A DNA stretch of 64,000 nt from Paenisporosarcina quisquiliarum_A (lineage in GTDB: Bacteria > Bacillota > Bacilli > Bacillales_A > Planococcaceae): contig NZ_JBHZRU010000005.1 in the NCBI RefSeq assembly GCF_043641925.1, positions 62,001 through 126,000 on the forward strand. The letters are read 5' to 3'. Positions 34,058 to 41,347 of this stretch are shown piece after piece (position 1 is the first letter of the stretch; each line of letters begins with the position of its first letter). The notes under the pieces are model-generated. The model ran no database searches. It was not told the origin of the DNA and saw nothing but the letters and a program-made list of their open reading frames with translations. The position numbers and the translations under genes are program-made.

Positions 34058-35854
34058 ATGAAATTATTCAAATTTACAATTCGAAATTTTAAAGGAATTA
34101 AAGAACTTACGATGGATGTGGAGAATATCTCTATTATTATCGGACCAAATAACTGCAGTAAAAGCACGATCTTGCAGGCACTAAATCAATTTGGAAGTAA
34201 AGAACTCAAACTTAGTAAGCATTTATATCATAAACATAATATGTCAGAACCTATTAGTTTTCATGCGACATTTACTGATTTAACTCCAGAAGAGATTGAG
34301 ATGCACGGTATCAGAAATTCTATTCATAGAGATACAAGTAATTTTATTGTAAGAGCTGTATATAAGGAAGGTGTAAACGTTGAGCGTGCTTCCAAGACAT
34401 CAGGAGCAGAAACTCATGACCTAGAACAGGAAGGCTGGGAAGGAAGACTAGGAGGGGGAGTTAATGGAACGCACTTCCTAAATGTCTTTCCAGAAATCAT
34501 ATATATACCTGCTGTCAAAGATGCTAATGATGAACTAAAAAATAATTCGGCTCATATGAAAACACTTTTCACCCTTTATAAGGATGTAGTTGCAGGTTTA
34601 CCTGAATATCAAGAAGCATATGAGAAGACTCAACTACTTCAGCAAAGAATCAATGAGCATAATGATGAAAAAATAAAATACTTTGAAGATGAAGTAAAAG
34701 CTTTTTTAAATGATGTAACTTCAACAGATGTAAAGTTTAAAGTAAATGTAAGTCCATTAGATGATATTGTAAGTACATCCGTTGCTACAAATTTTAATTA
34801 TAATGGTTTAGATACAGAGTTAAGCCATCAAGGGAATGGTGTGCAAAGAACTTTTATTTTGTCAGTTTTCAAAGGTTTCAGGAAATACAAGAGACGTTTT
34901 GAGACAGAAAATGTTGAAAACAAAAGACCTTTAATTGTTGCCTTTGAAGAACCCGAACTTTACTTACATCCGCATTTGGCAAGAGTGTTCAAAGATACTT
35001 TGTACAGTTTAGCAGACGATGGATTCTTTCAAGTAATTGCGACATCACATTCGCCTAATTTTGTGGATTTATCCAAGCCGAATAGAACACTCGCAAAAGT
35101 ATTTATAAATGAGGACAATGAAGTTGGTTTAAATCAAGTTAATTCAGATGTTTATGGATTACCAACAAATGAAAAAGAACGACTTCAGGCTCTTTTACGG
35201 TTTAATCCTTATGTAAACGAGGTCTTTTTTGCTGACAGAGTCATACTGGTTGAAGGTGATACGGAAGTAATTGCTTTAAAAGTTTTAGGAGAAAAGTTAG
35301 TAAATAACGGTCTCTTGAACCCAGAAGATTATCATAAAACTTCTGTAGTTAACTGTAATGGAAAGGGAACAATGTATCTTTTACTAAATATCTTAAATAA
35401 TTTTGGTATCAAATATACAGTAATTCATGATTATGACATTACGGAGCATGACAGAAAAGGGAATCGAAGAAGTAGCAGTTCATTAAAAGCAACTTTGACA
35501 CTCAATCACAAATTAGAAAGACTAGCTTTTGCTAGAGAAAACAATAAGTATGTACTGCGTCATACATTTGAAGCTGAGATGCCACCTGATTATTACCGTG
35601 GGTCTTCAAAGTCTTTTTCCGCATATGAATACCTAAATACAAAAGAACTTGATGAGTTGCCAATTGGTCTATTAAATATTGTCAAGGCATCCTATGGACT
35701 AGCGGAAATTGAACTAGACCATAGAAACGAAATTTTAATATTAAATTACGACTGGATTGAAATGAATGAAGCCTTAGAAGAATGGACTGAACCAAGAGAA
35801 GAAGAATTTCTAATAAGGTTATGGAATCACGAACAAGAAGTAGCACCTGTTTAA
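34058..35854 (+). CDS. OLD-family ATP-dependent nuclease (AAA/ABC ATPase plus TOPRIM)
   Basis: This 598-residue protein has an N-terminal SMC/RecF-like ATPase with the insertion typical of OLD proteins. Visible motifs: Walker A at 29-37 (GPNNCSKST), ABC-type signature LSHQGNGVQR 255-264, Walker B PLIVAFEEPE 291-300 with the D-loop region LYLHP, and H-loop ATSHSP 329-333. The C-terminal TOPRIM nuclease (about 390-590) has ILVEGDTE 396-403 and HDYD 457-460 as metal ligands. OLD-family nucleases act in phage exclusion (P2 Old, Gabija GajA). No UvrD-like helicase is adjacent, so it is not a Gabija pair. Odd point: Walker A has Ser34 where Gly is normal. A strong AAGGAGGGG precedes the ATG; a terminator follows. 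Confidence 0.88.
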   Translation: MKLFKFTIRNFKGIKELTMDVENISIIIGPNNCSKSTILQALNQFGSKELKLSKHLYHKHNMSEPISFHATFTDLTPEEIEMHGIRNSIHRDTSNFIVRAVYKEGVNVERASKTSGAETHDLEQEGWEGRLGGGVNGTHFLNVFPEIIYIPAVKDANDELKNNSAHMKTLFTLYKDVVAGLPEYQEAYEKTQLLQQRINEHNDEKIKYFEDEVKAFLNDVTSTDVKFKVNVSPLDDIVSTSVATNFNYNGLDTELSHQGNGVQRTFILSVFKGFRKYKRRFETENVENKRPLIVAFEEPELYLHPHLARVFKDTLYSLADDGFFQVIATSHSPNFVDLSKPNRTLAKVFINEDNEVGLNQVNSDVYGLPTNEKERLQALLRFNPYVNEVFFADRVILVEGDTEVIALKVLGEKLVNNGLLNPEDYHKTSVVNCNGKGTMYLLLNILNNFGIKYTVIHDYDITEHDRKGNRRSSSSLKATLTLNHKLERLAFARENNKYVLRHTFEAEMPPDYYRGSSKSFSAYEYLNTKELDELPIGLLNIVKASYGLAEIELDHRNEILILNYDWIEMNEALEEWTEPREEEFLIRLWNHEQEVAPV

Positions 35855-35930
35855 GATTTCAACTCTCCCGTTTGAAGAAAGCCTAATAGAATTTGAAAGT
35901 AGAGTTAAATGAATAAGCTCAGTAGTTGTG

Positions 35931-35963
35931 AAAAGACATCCACTTTAATGGATGTCTTTTTCT
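35931..35963 (+). terminator. Terminator after the OLD-family gene
   Basis: AGACATCCA/TGGATGTCT with flanking A and T runs (TCTTTTTCT), about 80 nt after the stop. The remaining 170 bp before the next gene show no feature I can support. Confidence 0.8.
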
Positions 35964-36133
35964 AGGTTTTGCTTTTAATTTGCTAATGGATAGTCAAAAA
36001 ATAGTCTATACTTAGAGAGTCATAGGAGAAAGATACAAGAGTGGCTTATAAGAGCGTTCAAATAGGTCTCTCATCCCTTTCCCCTATTAGGTTTGAAATT
36101 GTTCTAATCATAATCTGAGGTGTGTTAATCCTC

Positions 36134-36373
36134 TTAGGACCATCGACCTTCATTAATTAATATTCCTCTTAATCGCTGAAACATTTTAGGATGATAATTC
36201 ACTGAATTATGATGATTGTTTATTTCTGTAGGATTTAATATTTCTTTCGATACAATCCATATCTTTTCTCTGTCTTCTTTATCTTGATAAACGTTGACTA
36301 CGAAAGAAATGGTCCTCGAACTTTCTTTATCAGACTTATAAATTTCCTCTCTAACAAATTGTTGCTTTGCCAA
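36134..36373 (-). CDS. Small hypothetical protein, second gene of a minus-strand pair
   Basis: This protein of about 79 residues is charged, mixed alpha/beta in appearance (REEIYKSDKESSRTISFVVNVYQDKED, split as REEIYKSDKE and ISFVVNVYQDKE) and has no recognised motif, signal peptide or membrane segment. I chose TTG 36373 because TAAAGGAG lies 9 nt upstream; an ATG eight codons earlier overlaps that ribosome-binding site. It follows the NUMOD4-type gene by 32 nt on the same strand, and both lie between the OLD and EVE-HNH genes. The function is unknown. Confidence 0.55.
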   Translation of the reverse strand: MAKQQFVREEIYKSDKESSRTISFVVNVYQDKEDREKIWIVSKEILNPTEINNHHNSVNYHPKMFQRLRGILINEGRWS

Positions 36374-36405
36374 TATACTCATCTCCTTTAACATCATTAT
36401 ATCTA

Positions 36406-36684
36406 CTATTTTTTAATAAGTTTGCAGCCAGTGCCATACTTAGTCTTCCGTGCTCCTTTAAATTCATTAATATGTAATCTTGGAAACTCCTTTTCCCATA
36501 ATTCAAATACATAATGGTTATTTGATTCGCCATTTTTGTATAGTTTGACAATATGGAATCCATATTCATCATTACACCTAGTTAATGCTCTTTTCTCTCG
36601 AATTGAAATAATTCTTCCTGAATGTGTAACTTCATAAATACCTTCGTACCCTTGAATAGTCTTTCTATCTTCTCGAAACTCCAT
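36406..36684 (-). CDS. NUMOD4-motif protein without HNH domain
   Basis: This 92-residue protein has IQGYEGIYEVTHSGRIISI at about residues 10-28, the NUMOD4 motif normally found at the N-terminus of phage and homing HNH nucleases, followed by a DEYGFHIVKLYKNGE segment typical of the same proteins. The HNH nuclease part is absent: the protein ends with a basic tail (CKLIKK). It may be a DNA-binding remnant or a free-standing regulator. ATG 36684 has AAAGGAG 7 nt upstream. It is divergent from the EVE-HNH gene. Confidence 0.6.
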   Translation of the reverse strand: MEFREDRKTIQGYEGIYEVTHSGRIISIREKRALTRCNDEYGFHIVKLYKNGESNNHYVFELWEKEFPRLHINEFKGARKTKYGTGCKLIKK

Positions 36685-36733
36685 TTTCAAACTCCTTTAT
36701 TGACTTATTCTGAAGTAATAATATTTATTCCAT

Positions 36734-36757
36734 ATTATACTAATTGAAAGGTATAAT
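36734..36757. promoter_or_regulatory. Inverted repeat with back-to-back -10 elements
   Basis: ATTATAC (36734-36740), 10 nt, then GTATAAT (36751-36757) form a perfect 7-bp inverted repeat. Each arm contains TATAAT reading outward: minus strand towards the NUMOD4 gene, plus strand towards EVE-HNH. Neither has a convincing -35 hexamer, so an activator or a shared operator is possible. Confidence 0.45.
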
Positions 36758-36835
36758 TAATACTATTAAATTAGTAAAAATTGAATACTTAAATAAAGAG
36801 AATAAGTATATAGCTAATTAGAGAAGAGGGTTTAG

Positions 36836-38026
36836 ATGAGTACATGGATATTTCAAGGTAATCCGACAAAATTTAACGTAGATGATTATTTATTAGATAA
36901 TGATAAGATTTGGTGGTCTATTCGACAAGAGCATTTAGCTAAACATATACAATTAAATGAGGAGGTATTTATTTGGAGGTCAGATGGTGGAAATAGAGGG
37001 AGTGGGGGGATTGTTGCAAGAACTTTAGTAACAACACTTCCACAAGAATATACAAATGACAATGAATCTGCTAATTACTGGTACGCAGATATAAGCGGTG
37101 ATACATATCTAGCAGTGGAACTCAAAGTGTTGGAAGTAAAAGTGACAAATGGGATAAAGAGCAGTTTCCTTAAAGCGAACCACTTACTAAAGGAATTACC
37201 GATATTAAGATTAAGAAATAATACAAATTATCTTTTAGAGGAGAATATGGGTACGTATTTAAGTAGTATTTGGAAGGAAGGACTTTCGAAAAAAACAATA
37301 GCTGTTAATGCTGATGATGTTACTATATTAAAATCCAATTTCCATCAAGCTATGATGAATATTACTGAACAAACCAAGAAATTCGGTTACAATCCTACAC
37401 GTTTCAAAAAAATGCTTTTAGCAGATGGTGGACATTTTGTCGCTAAGAAGCTTCTAAGTAGTAAGACTGTTTCTGATGGATTTAGTGTGTTGTGGGAAAA
37501 TAATGCTTTAGATTTGTCAGTCGAAGCGGTGGTTTTACAAAAAGAATTTAGAATACTATTCACAGCAGAAGAACTTGAAATTGCTGAAAAAAGGTTAAGT
37601 GAGTTTGGATATCAAGTGGAAGAAGAAGAGTTACTAGGAGAACTAGAATTAGATAGAAGTATCGCTTCTGATATTGAAGCGGAACTTGCTGAAGATGGTC
37701 ATGGAATTGAAGGGAAATTAAAGTATTACTTTGGTAAGCGATATGAACGAGATTCAAAAAACAGGAAAAAGGCTATTAAAGAACATGGAATAAATTGTTA
37801 TGCTTGTGGGTTTAATTTCGAGGAGGTATATGGTGAACGAGGAAAAGACTTTATCGAAGTACATCATATTAATCCTTTGAGTACGTTGGAAGAAGCTGTA
37901 GAAATTAATCCTGAGACAGACTTAGTTCCATTATGTGCGAACTGCCATCGAATGATTCATAGGAGAAAAGATGATGTACTTAAAATTAAAGAATTGAAGG
38001 AAATATTAAGAAATACGAAAGGATAG
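36836..38026 (+). CDS. EVE-HNH endonuclease, probable modification-dependent restriction enzyme
   Basis: This 396-residue protein has an N-terminal EVE (PUA-like) domain, residues 1 to about 145: MSTWIFQGNP, DDKIWWSIRQ-type DNDKIWWSIRQ, VFIWRSDGG and GGIVARTL. A helical middle region follows (about 165-300; LLADGGHFVAKKLLS, VSDGFSVLW). The C-terminal HNH nuclease (about 315-378) has C321-x2-C324, IEVHHINPLS with H343-H344, and LCANCHRMIH with C367 and C370. EVE domains bind modified bases in DNA or RNA, and EVE-HNH proteins are proposed or shown to cut modified phage DNA. The ATG has GAAGAGGG upstream. It stands 147 nt before the TIR-like gene. Confidence 0.85.
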   Translation: MSTWIFQGNPTKFNVDDYLLDNDKIWWSIRQEHLAKHIQLNEEVFIWRSDGGNRGSGGIVARTLVTTLPQEYTNDNESANYWYADISGDTYLAVELKVLEVKVTNGIKSSFLKANHLLKELPILRLRNNTNYLLEENMGTYLSSIWKEGLSKKTIAVNADDVTILKSNFHQAMMNITEQTKKFGYNPTRFKKMLLADGGHFVAKKLLSSKTVSDGFSVLWENNALDLSVEAVVLQKEFRILFTAEELEIAEKRLSEFGYQVEEEELLGELELDRSIASDIEAELAEDGHGIEGKLKYYFGKRYERDSKNRKKAIKEHGINCYACGFNFEEVYGERGKDFIEVHHINPLSTLEEAVEINPETDLVPLCANCHRMIHRRKDDVLKIKELKEILRNTKG

Positions 38027-38173
38027 TCTTAGCCTTATTTATTTTTATTCTTCTATCATCAATTCAAATTGTTGTCAGATTTTTGGAGGGATTTATAAGT
38101 AACTAAAGTGTGATATGGACGACTATTAATTTCACGAAGGAAGAGTATTAATTTATAAAAGGGGTGTATTATT

Positions 38174-38971
38174 ATGAATTTCGAAAGAAAGAAAGATTTA
38201 ATTAATCAATTGTTAAATGAACTTAATGAGCTTGAATACAACCAGGATACCTCTGATAGAGAATCTTTTATGAGAAAAGGTGAAGTAACTTTAAGAGCGA
38301 TTTTAGGTGATAGCTCACATCAGGTTGTTGAATTTAAAAATGTGAGATTTTCCCCTTCGATTTTAAGTATTGGTGGAGATAATACAGATGCATATTTAAA
38401 AGGCTTTAATAGAGGTAAAGGTAATATTAAAGCAATTTTAAATGGTGTTCTACATGAGGTGGTTTTGCAAGATGAAATTAATTTGAGTACCTTAGAAAAT
38501 GCTAATTCGAATGAAAAAGAGAAACTAAAATCAAATAAAGTTTTCATTGTTCATGGTCATGACGATGGGTTAAAGAGTGAAGTTGGTAGATTTGTAGAAA
38601 AATTAGGGTTTGAGGCAATTATTCTTCACGAACAAGCTAGTGGGGGTGGAACAATCATTGAAAAAATAGAACGTTATTCTGATGTTGGATTCGCTATTGT
38701 GCTTTATACACCTTGTGATGAAGGTAAAGCAAAGTTAGCCGATACACTTAGAGATAGAGCTCGACAAAATGTTGTATTTGAACATGGTTATTTTATTTCT
38801 AAATTAGGACGTTCAAATGTTGTTGCATTGCACAAAGGTGATGATATTGAGTTGCCTAATGATATTTCTGGTGTTATCTATATAAAATATGAGGGTGGAA
38901 ATTGGAAATTTGAAATAGCACAGGAAATGGATGATTGTGGTTATGAAATTAATTATAGAAAATTGAAATAA
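38174..38971 (+). CDS. TIR-like (PF10137-type) nucleotide-binding defence protein
   Basis: This 265-residue protein has an N-terminal region of about 115 residues, charged and with two beta-rich stretches, that I do not recognise. The C-terminal TIR-like domain (about 121-240) has KVFIVHGHDDG, IIEKIERYSDVGFAIVLYTP (split as IIEKIERYSD and VGFAIVLYTP) and ARQNVVFEHGYF, which are hallmarks of the TIR-like family of CBASS and Pycsar effectors. Such domains usually cleave NAD+ when a partner senses infection. No cyclase or STING-like gene is near, so the N-terminal region may be the sensor. AAAGGGGTG lies 7 nt before the ATG. Confidence 0.82.
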   Translation: MNFERKKDLINQLLNELNELEYNQDTSDRESFMRKGEVTLRAILGDSSHQVVEFKNVRFSPSILSIGGDNTDAYLKGFNRGKGNIKAILNGVLHEVVLQDEINLSTLENANSNEKEKLKSNKVFIVHGHDDGLKSEVGRFVEKLGFEAIILHEQASGGGTIIEKIERYSDVGFAIVLYTPCDEGKAKLADTLRDRARQNVVFEHGYFISKLGRSNVVALHKGDDIELPNDISGVIYIKYEGGNWKFEIAQEMDDCGYEINYRKLK

Positions 38972-39233
38972 AAAATATCATATACAAAAATTCAGTTTGT
39001 TCAAAGATTGGTTCCTGGTGGTTTAAAATATCGCTAATTTTGGTAATCAAAAATGAATTAGCATAGATTTGCATTAGGTTCTCTATTTCAAATACTTTAT
39101 TGAACTCAAATTTGCAACCACTACAATAGGAAGAGAAACTTGTGAAACCAAGCCTGAAATGCTATATTATGTGAAAGAACATATAAGAAACATTGATACA
39201 ACAACATTTGGATATATAGTTTTGGTTTTCACA
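38972..39233. other. AT-rich non-coding right end of the island
   Basis: No start with a ribosome-binding site, no hairpin terminator and no RNA gene is evident. The TIR-like gene has no recognisable terminator here. The last part is open in the frame that runs into the duplicated ackA end (see next entry). Confidence 0.5.
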
Positions 39234-39293
39234 ATTCCAACGTATGAAGAAGTTATGATAGCGAGAGATACGGTACGATTAGCAAATTTATAA
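39159..39293 (+). pseudogene. ackA: Chimeric frame ending in a duplicated AckA C-terminus
   Basis: From ATG 39159 an island-derived segment (MLYYVKEHIRNIDTTTFGY) runs in frame into IPTYEEVMIARDTVRLANL, the last 19 residues of AckA with one change (Asn to Tyr). The frame is open upstream to 39078. No ribosome-binding site precedes the ATG, so it is probably not translated. It records the junction between island and target gene. Confidence 0.7.
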
Positions 39294-39319
39294 CATGAAA
39301 AATCCCGAGGCTATATGCC
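39234..39319 (+). repeat. Right 86-bp direct repeat (ackA 3' end copy)
   Basis: It matches 33218-33303 at 83 of 86 positions. Unlike the left copy, it is followed by the complete right arm of the ackA terminator, so this side holds the original downstream flank. Confidence 0.9.
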
Positions 39320-39332
39320 ATCGGGATTTTTT
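39298..39332. terminator. Original ackA terminator, now next to uspA
   Basis: AATCCCGA-GGC pairs with GCC-A-TCGGGATT (one bulge) and has A and T runs on both sides. It now ends the convergent uspA transcript and any read-through from the island, while ackA itself has been separated from it. Confidence 0.85.
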
Positions 39333-39334
39333 GT

Positions 39335-39784
39335 TTACTCGTGTTCGTCAGTACGGACAACCAATACGTCACATTTAGCAGCTCGTACGATATATTCTGA
39401 TACACTGCCGATTAAGAAACGCTCGACTGTACTTAGTCCTGTTGCTCCACAAATAATTAAATCAGCTTCTACTTTGTTAGCTAAGTCTTTTGCAATAACT
39501 GATTTAGGTGAGCCATAATCTACAATGACATTTACCTTTGTGACACCAGCTGCTTCAGCTTCTTTTTTATATCCAGCCAAAAGTTCTTCTGCAAAAGCCT
39601 GAGCTTTGTCAGCAATGGAGCGATCGTAAGCTTCAACTGCAGCAAATGATCGAGTATCGATCACGTTTGCTAAGTTTAATGTAGCGTCGTTACGTTTAGC
39701 AATTGCAACTGAATTTTTGAAAGCCCATTCTGCTTCTTTTGAACCGTCTACCGCGACTAGAATATGTTTATAAGTGATTGACAT
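39335..39784 (-). CDS. uspA: Universal stress protein A family
   Basis: This 149-residue single Usp domain begins YKHILVAVDGSKEAEWA and has the ATP-binding motif GATGLSTVERFLIGSVSEYI (G-2x-G-9x-G-S/T). It is a cytosolic ATP-binding stress protein; the exact role in Bacilli is unknown. AAAGGAGG precedes the ATG. In the ancestral arrangement it would be convergent with ackA across a single terminator. The gene symbol is the family name. Confidence 0.9.
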   Translation of the reverse strand: MSITYKHILVAVDGSKEAEWAFKNSVAIAKRNDATLNLANVIDTRSFAAVEAYDRSIADKAQAFAEELLAGYKKEAEAAGVTKVNVIVDYGSPKSVIAKDLANKVEADLIICGATGLSTVERFLIGSVSEYIVRAAKCDVLVVRTDEHE

Positions 39785-39857
39785 TCTGTTTCCTCCTTTA
39801 TTTGTTCTCTATGATATTATTCGACAAGTAAGCTTATAATCCTTTTGGCAGGACTAT

Positions 39858-41171
39858 TTATTTTATTATTTTAAAAACATTTTTAGCTAGGAATAGGTAA
39901 AGTAGTGAACTACCTATGAAAATGAGCATCCCAGGCGAAAACGTCTGAGGAATCATTAAATAGACGATACTCATACTGGCAAAGGTGATGATTGCAGCAA
40001 GATTTAATTGATATGAACCACTAATTACTTTTAATAGTACGTCCTCTGAAATGATGCCTTTTTTGATTAATAAATAATCTGTCACTAATATGGCAGAAAG
40101 AGGAATAATACCAGCCCCTAGGTATGAAATGAAATAAGAAGCTTCAGAAGCTAAAGTTGGGAAACAACTAAAAGTAATACCAACTACACCAAAAAGAAGT
40201 GAGCTCCTAATGCGTCCAAGTGACGGCCATGTATTTAGTAAACTAAAACTGCCAGTATAGGCATTTCCAATATTGATTGAAATCATGGCAAGTAAGCCAC
40301 TGAAGGTGATAAATAAACCAACTAATACATGTGGGGCACTTTCAGTTAATACAACAAATGGATTAGTTGAATTAAAATAGGAACCAACAAGTGTACCTAT
40401 AAGTGCTGTCATAAAGTAACCTGCTGCATTCCCAACAAACATGCCAGTAAATCCTTGTTTAGCGGTTTTTGCATACCTTGTCATGTCACTTGATGCACTA
40501 ACACCAGAGACAAATTGGACAAATGCTAAACTCATATAGAAAAGAAAAGGTCCCCATTGAAATGAGGTAAATGAAGTAACTTCACTATTCTCAAAAGATA
40601 TTTGAGATAAAATCACATACAGCATAAGACCTTGACCAATCAAAAGAACGGGCAGAGATAGTCTCGTTATTTTCTTGACTGCGTCATATCCTACAAGCGC
40701 CAAATATGCCATAATGCCTGATGTACAAATAGCGAGTATTGGGAATGGTATTTCTATCTTAAAAAAATTAGAAATAACAGTTTGTAATATGAATGTACCG
40801 CCTATTGTTTGAACGCTAAACCAATATAATGAGGTGATCACTCGAATAGGAGAAGCAATTTTTGTAGCAAGCCATGAGCCAGTAAAAGCCCTAACGATGT
40901 ATTGTCCAGGTAAACCATACAATGCACCAGGTATAGACAGAGCTGAGACTAAGAGGAAAGCTAGAAGTGCTCCTATCCATACTGCTAAAAACGCTGCTTG
41001 CCAAGATAAGTTTCCTTGAGTTACAGCTAATGTCGGAACTAAAAAGTTGCCTGCATTTACTGAGAATGCGAATGTAATAATTGCGTATTCTTTCCAACTG
41101 GATTGTTTGAGAGCTAAAGGAACGGGTTCTAACCCGTATCTTTCGAATTTACTCGTATTCATATTAGTCAT
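39858..41171 (-). CDS. NCS1-family (cytosine/purine/thiamine-type) permease
   Basis: This protein of about 437 residues has 12 hydrophobic segments and the NCS1 look: FERYGLEPVPLALKQSSWKEYAIITF (split as FERYGLEPVP and WKEYAIITF) at the N-terminus, a first helix with FSVNAGNFLVP, and PGQYIVRAFTGSWLATK. CodB-like cytosine transporters are the nearest I recall. No deaminase, hydantoinase or thiamine gene is adjacent, so the substrate is open. I start at ATG 41171, with GACGGTG upstream; GTG 41183 is an alternative. Confidence 0.8.
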   Translation of the reverse strand: MTNMNTSKFERYGLEPVPLALKQSSWKEYAIITFAFSVNAGNFLVPTLAVTQGNLSWQAAFLAVWIGALLAFLLVSALSIPGALYGLPGQYIVRAFTGSWLATKIASPIRVITSLYWFSVQTIGGTFILQTVISNFFKIEIPFPILAICTSGIMAYLALVGYDAVKKITRLSLPVLLIGQGLMLYVILSQISFENSEVTSFTSFQWGPFLFYMSLAFVQFVSGVSASSDMTRYAKTAKQGFTGMFVGNAAGYFMTALIGTLVGSYFNSTNPFVVLTESAPHVLVGLFITFSGLLAMISINIGNAYTGSFSLLNTWPSLGRIRSSLLFGVVGITFSCFPTLASEASYFISYLGAGIIPLSAILVTDYLLIKKGIISEDVLLKVISGSYQLNLAAIITFASMSIVYLMIPQTFSPGMLIFIGSSLLYLFLAKNVFKIIK

Positions 41172-41290
41172 CGTATAAAACACCGTCTTTCAATTATCAG
41201 AAATATTGAAAAATCATTTCTCGAAATATTTTTAAAGCCATTTTCAATTATATCTGATAGAATGGATTTGCTTTGAGATAATTTATTTAT

Positions 41291-41305
41291 GTCAGCACAT
41301 CTGAC
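41291..41305. promoter_or_regulatory. Short palindrome upstream of ald
   Basis: GTCAG-CACAT-CTGAC, about 45 nt before the ald start, is a possible regulator site. In B. subtilis ald is controlled by AdeR; whether this is the equivalent operator is unknown. Confidence 0.3.
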
Positions 41306-41347
41306 TTATGATTATGAATCTATATATACACATAGGAGGGTTTTTCA

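Larger units (their letters stand above)
33304..39233. mobile_element. Defence-type genomic island inserted at the ackA 3' end
   Basis: About 5.9 kb lies between two copies of the ackA 3' end. It interrupts the expected convergent ackA-terminator-uspA junction, and the terminator is intact only at the right edge. Content is accessory: putative integrase remnant, HNH remnant, OLD-family nuclease, unknown small gene, NUMOD4 gene, EVE-HNH nuclease and TIR-like protein. Gaps between genes are long and AT-rich, unlike the surrounding core. No transposase, intact integrase or terminal inverted repeat is seen, so it appears immobile now or moved by homologous recombination between ackA ends. Confidence 0.8.

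Noticed and set aside
34058..35854. Calling the OLD gene part of a Gabija system
   Set aside because: Gabija needs an adjacent UvrD-like helicase (GajB). The next genes are small, on the other strand, and unrelated.
36010..36130. A possible small RNA between the OLD terminator and the minus-strand pair
   Set aside because: A TATACT hexamer and some self-complementary stretches are present, but there is no properly spaced -35 and no terminator.
36836..38971. Treating EVE-HNH and the TIR-like gene as one operon
   Set aside because: A 147-nt AT-rich gap and a separate strong ribosome-binding site do not show coupling; shared transcription remains possible.
33218..39319. Reading the direct repeats as insertion sequence or transposon ends
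   Set aside because: The repeats are coding sequence of ackA, there are no terminal inverted repeats and no transposase gene between them.
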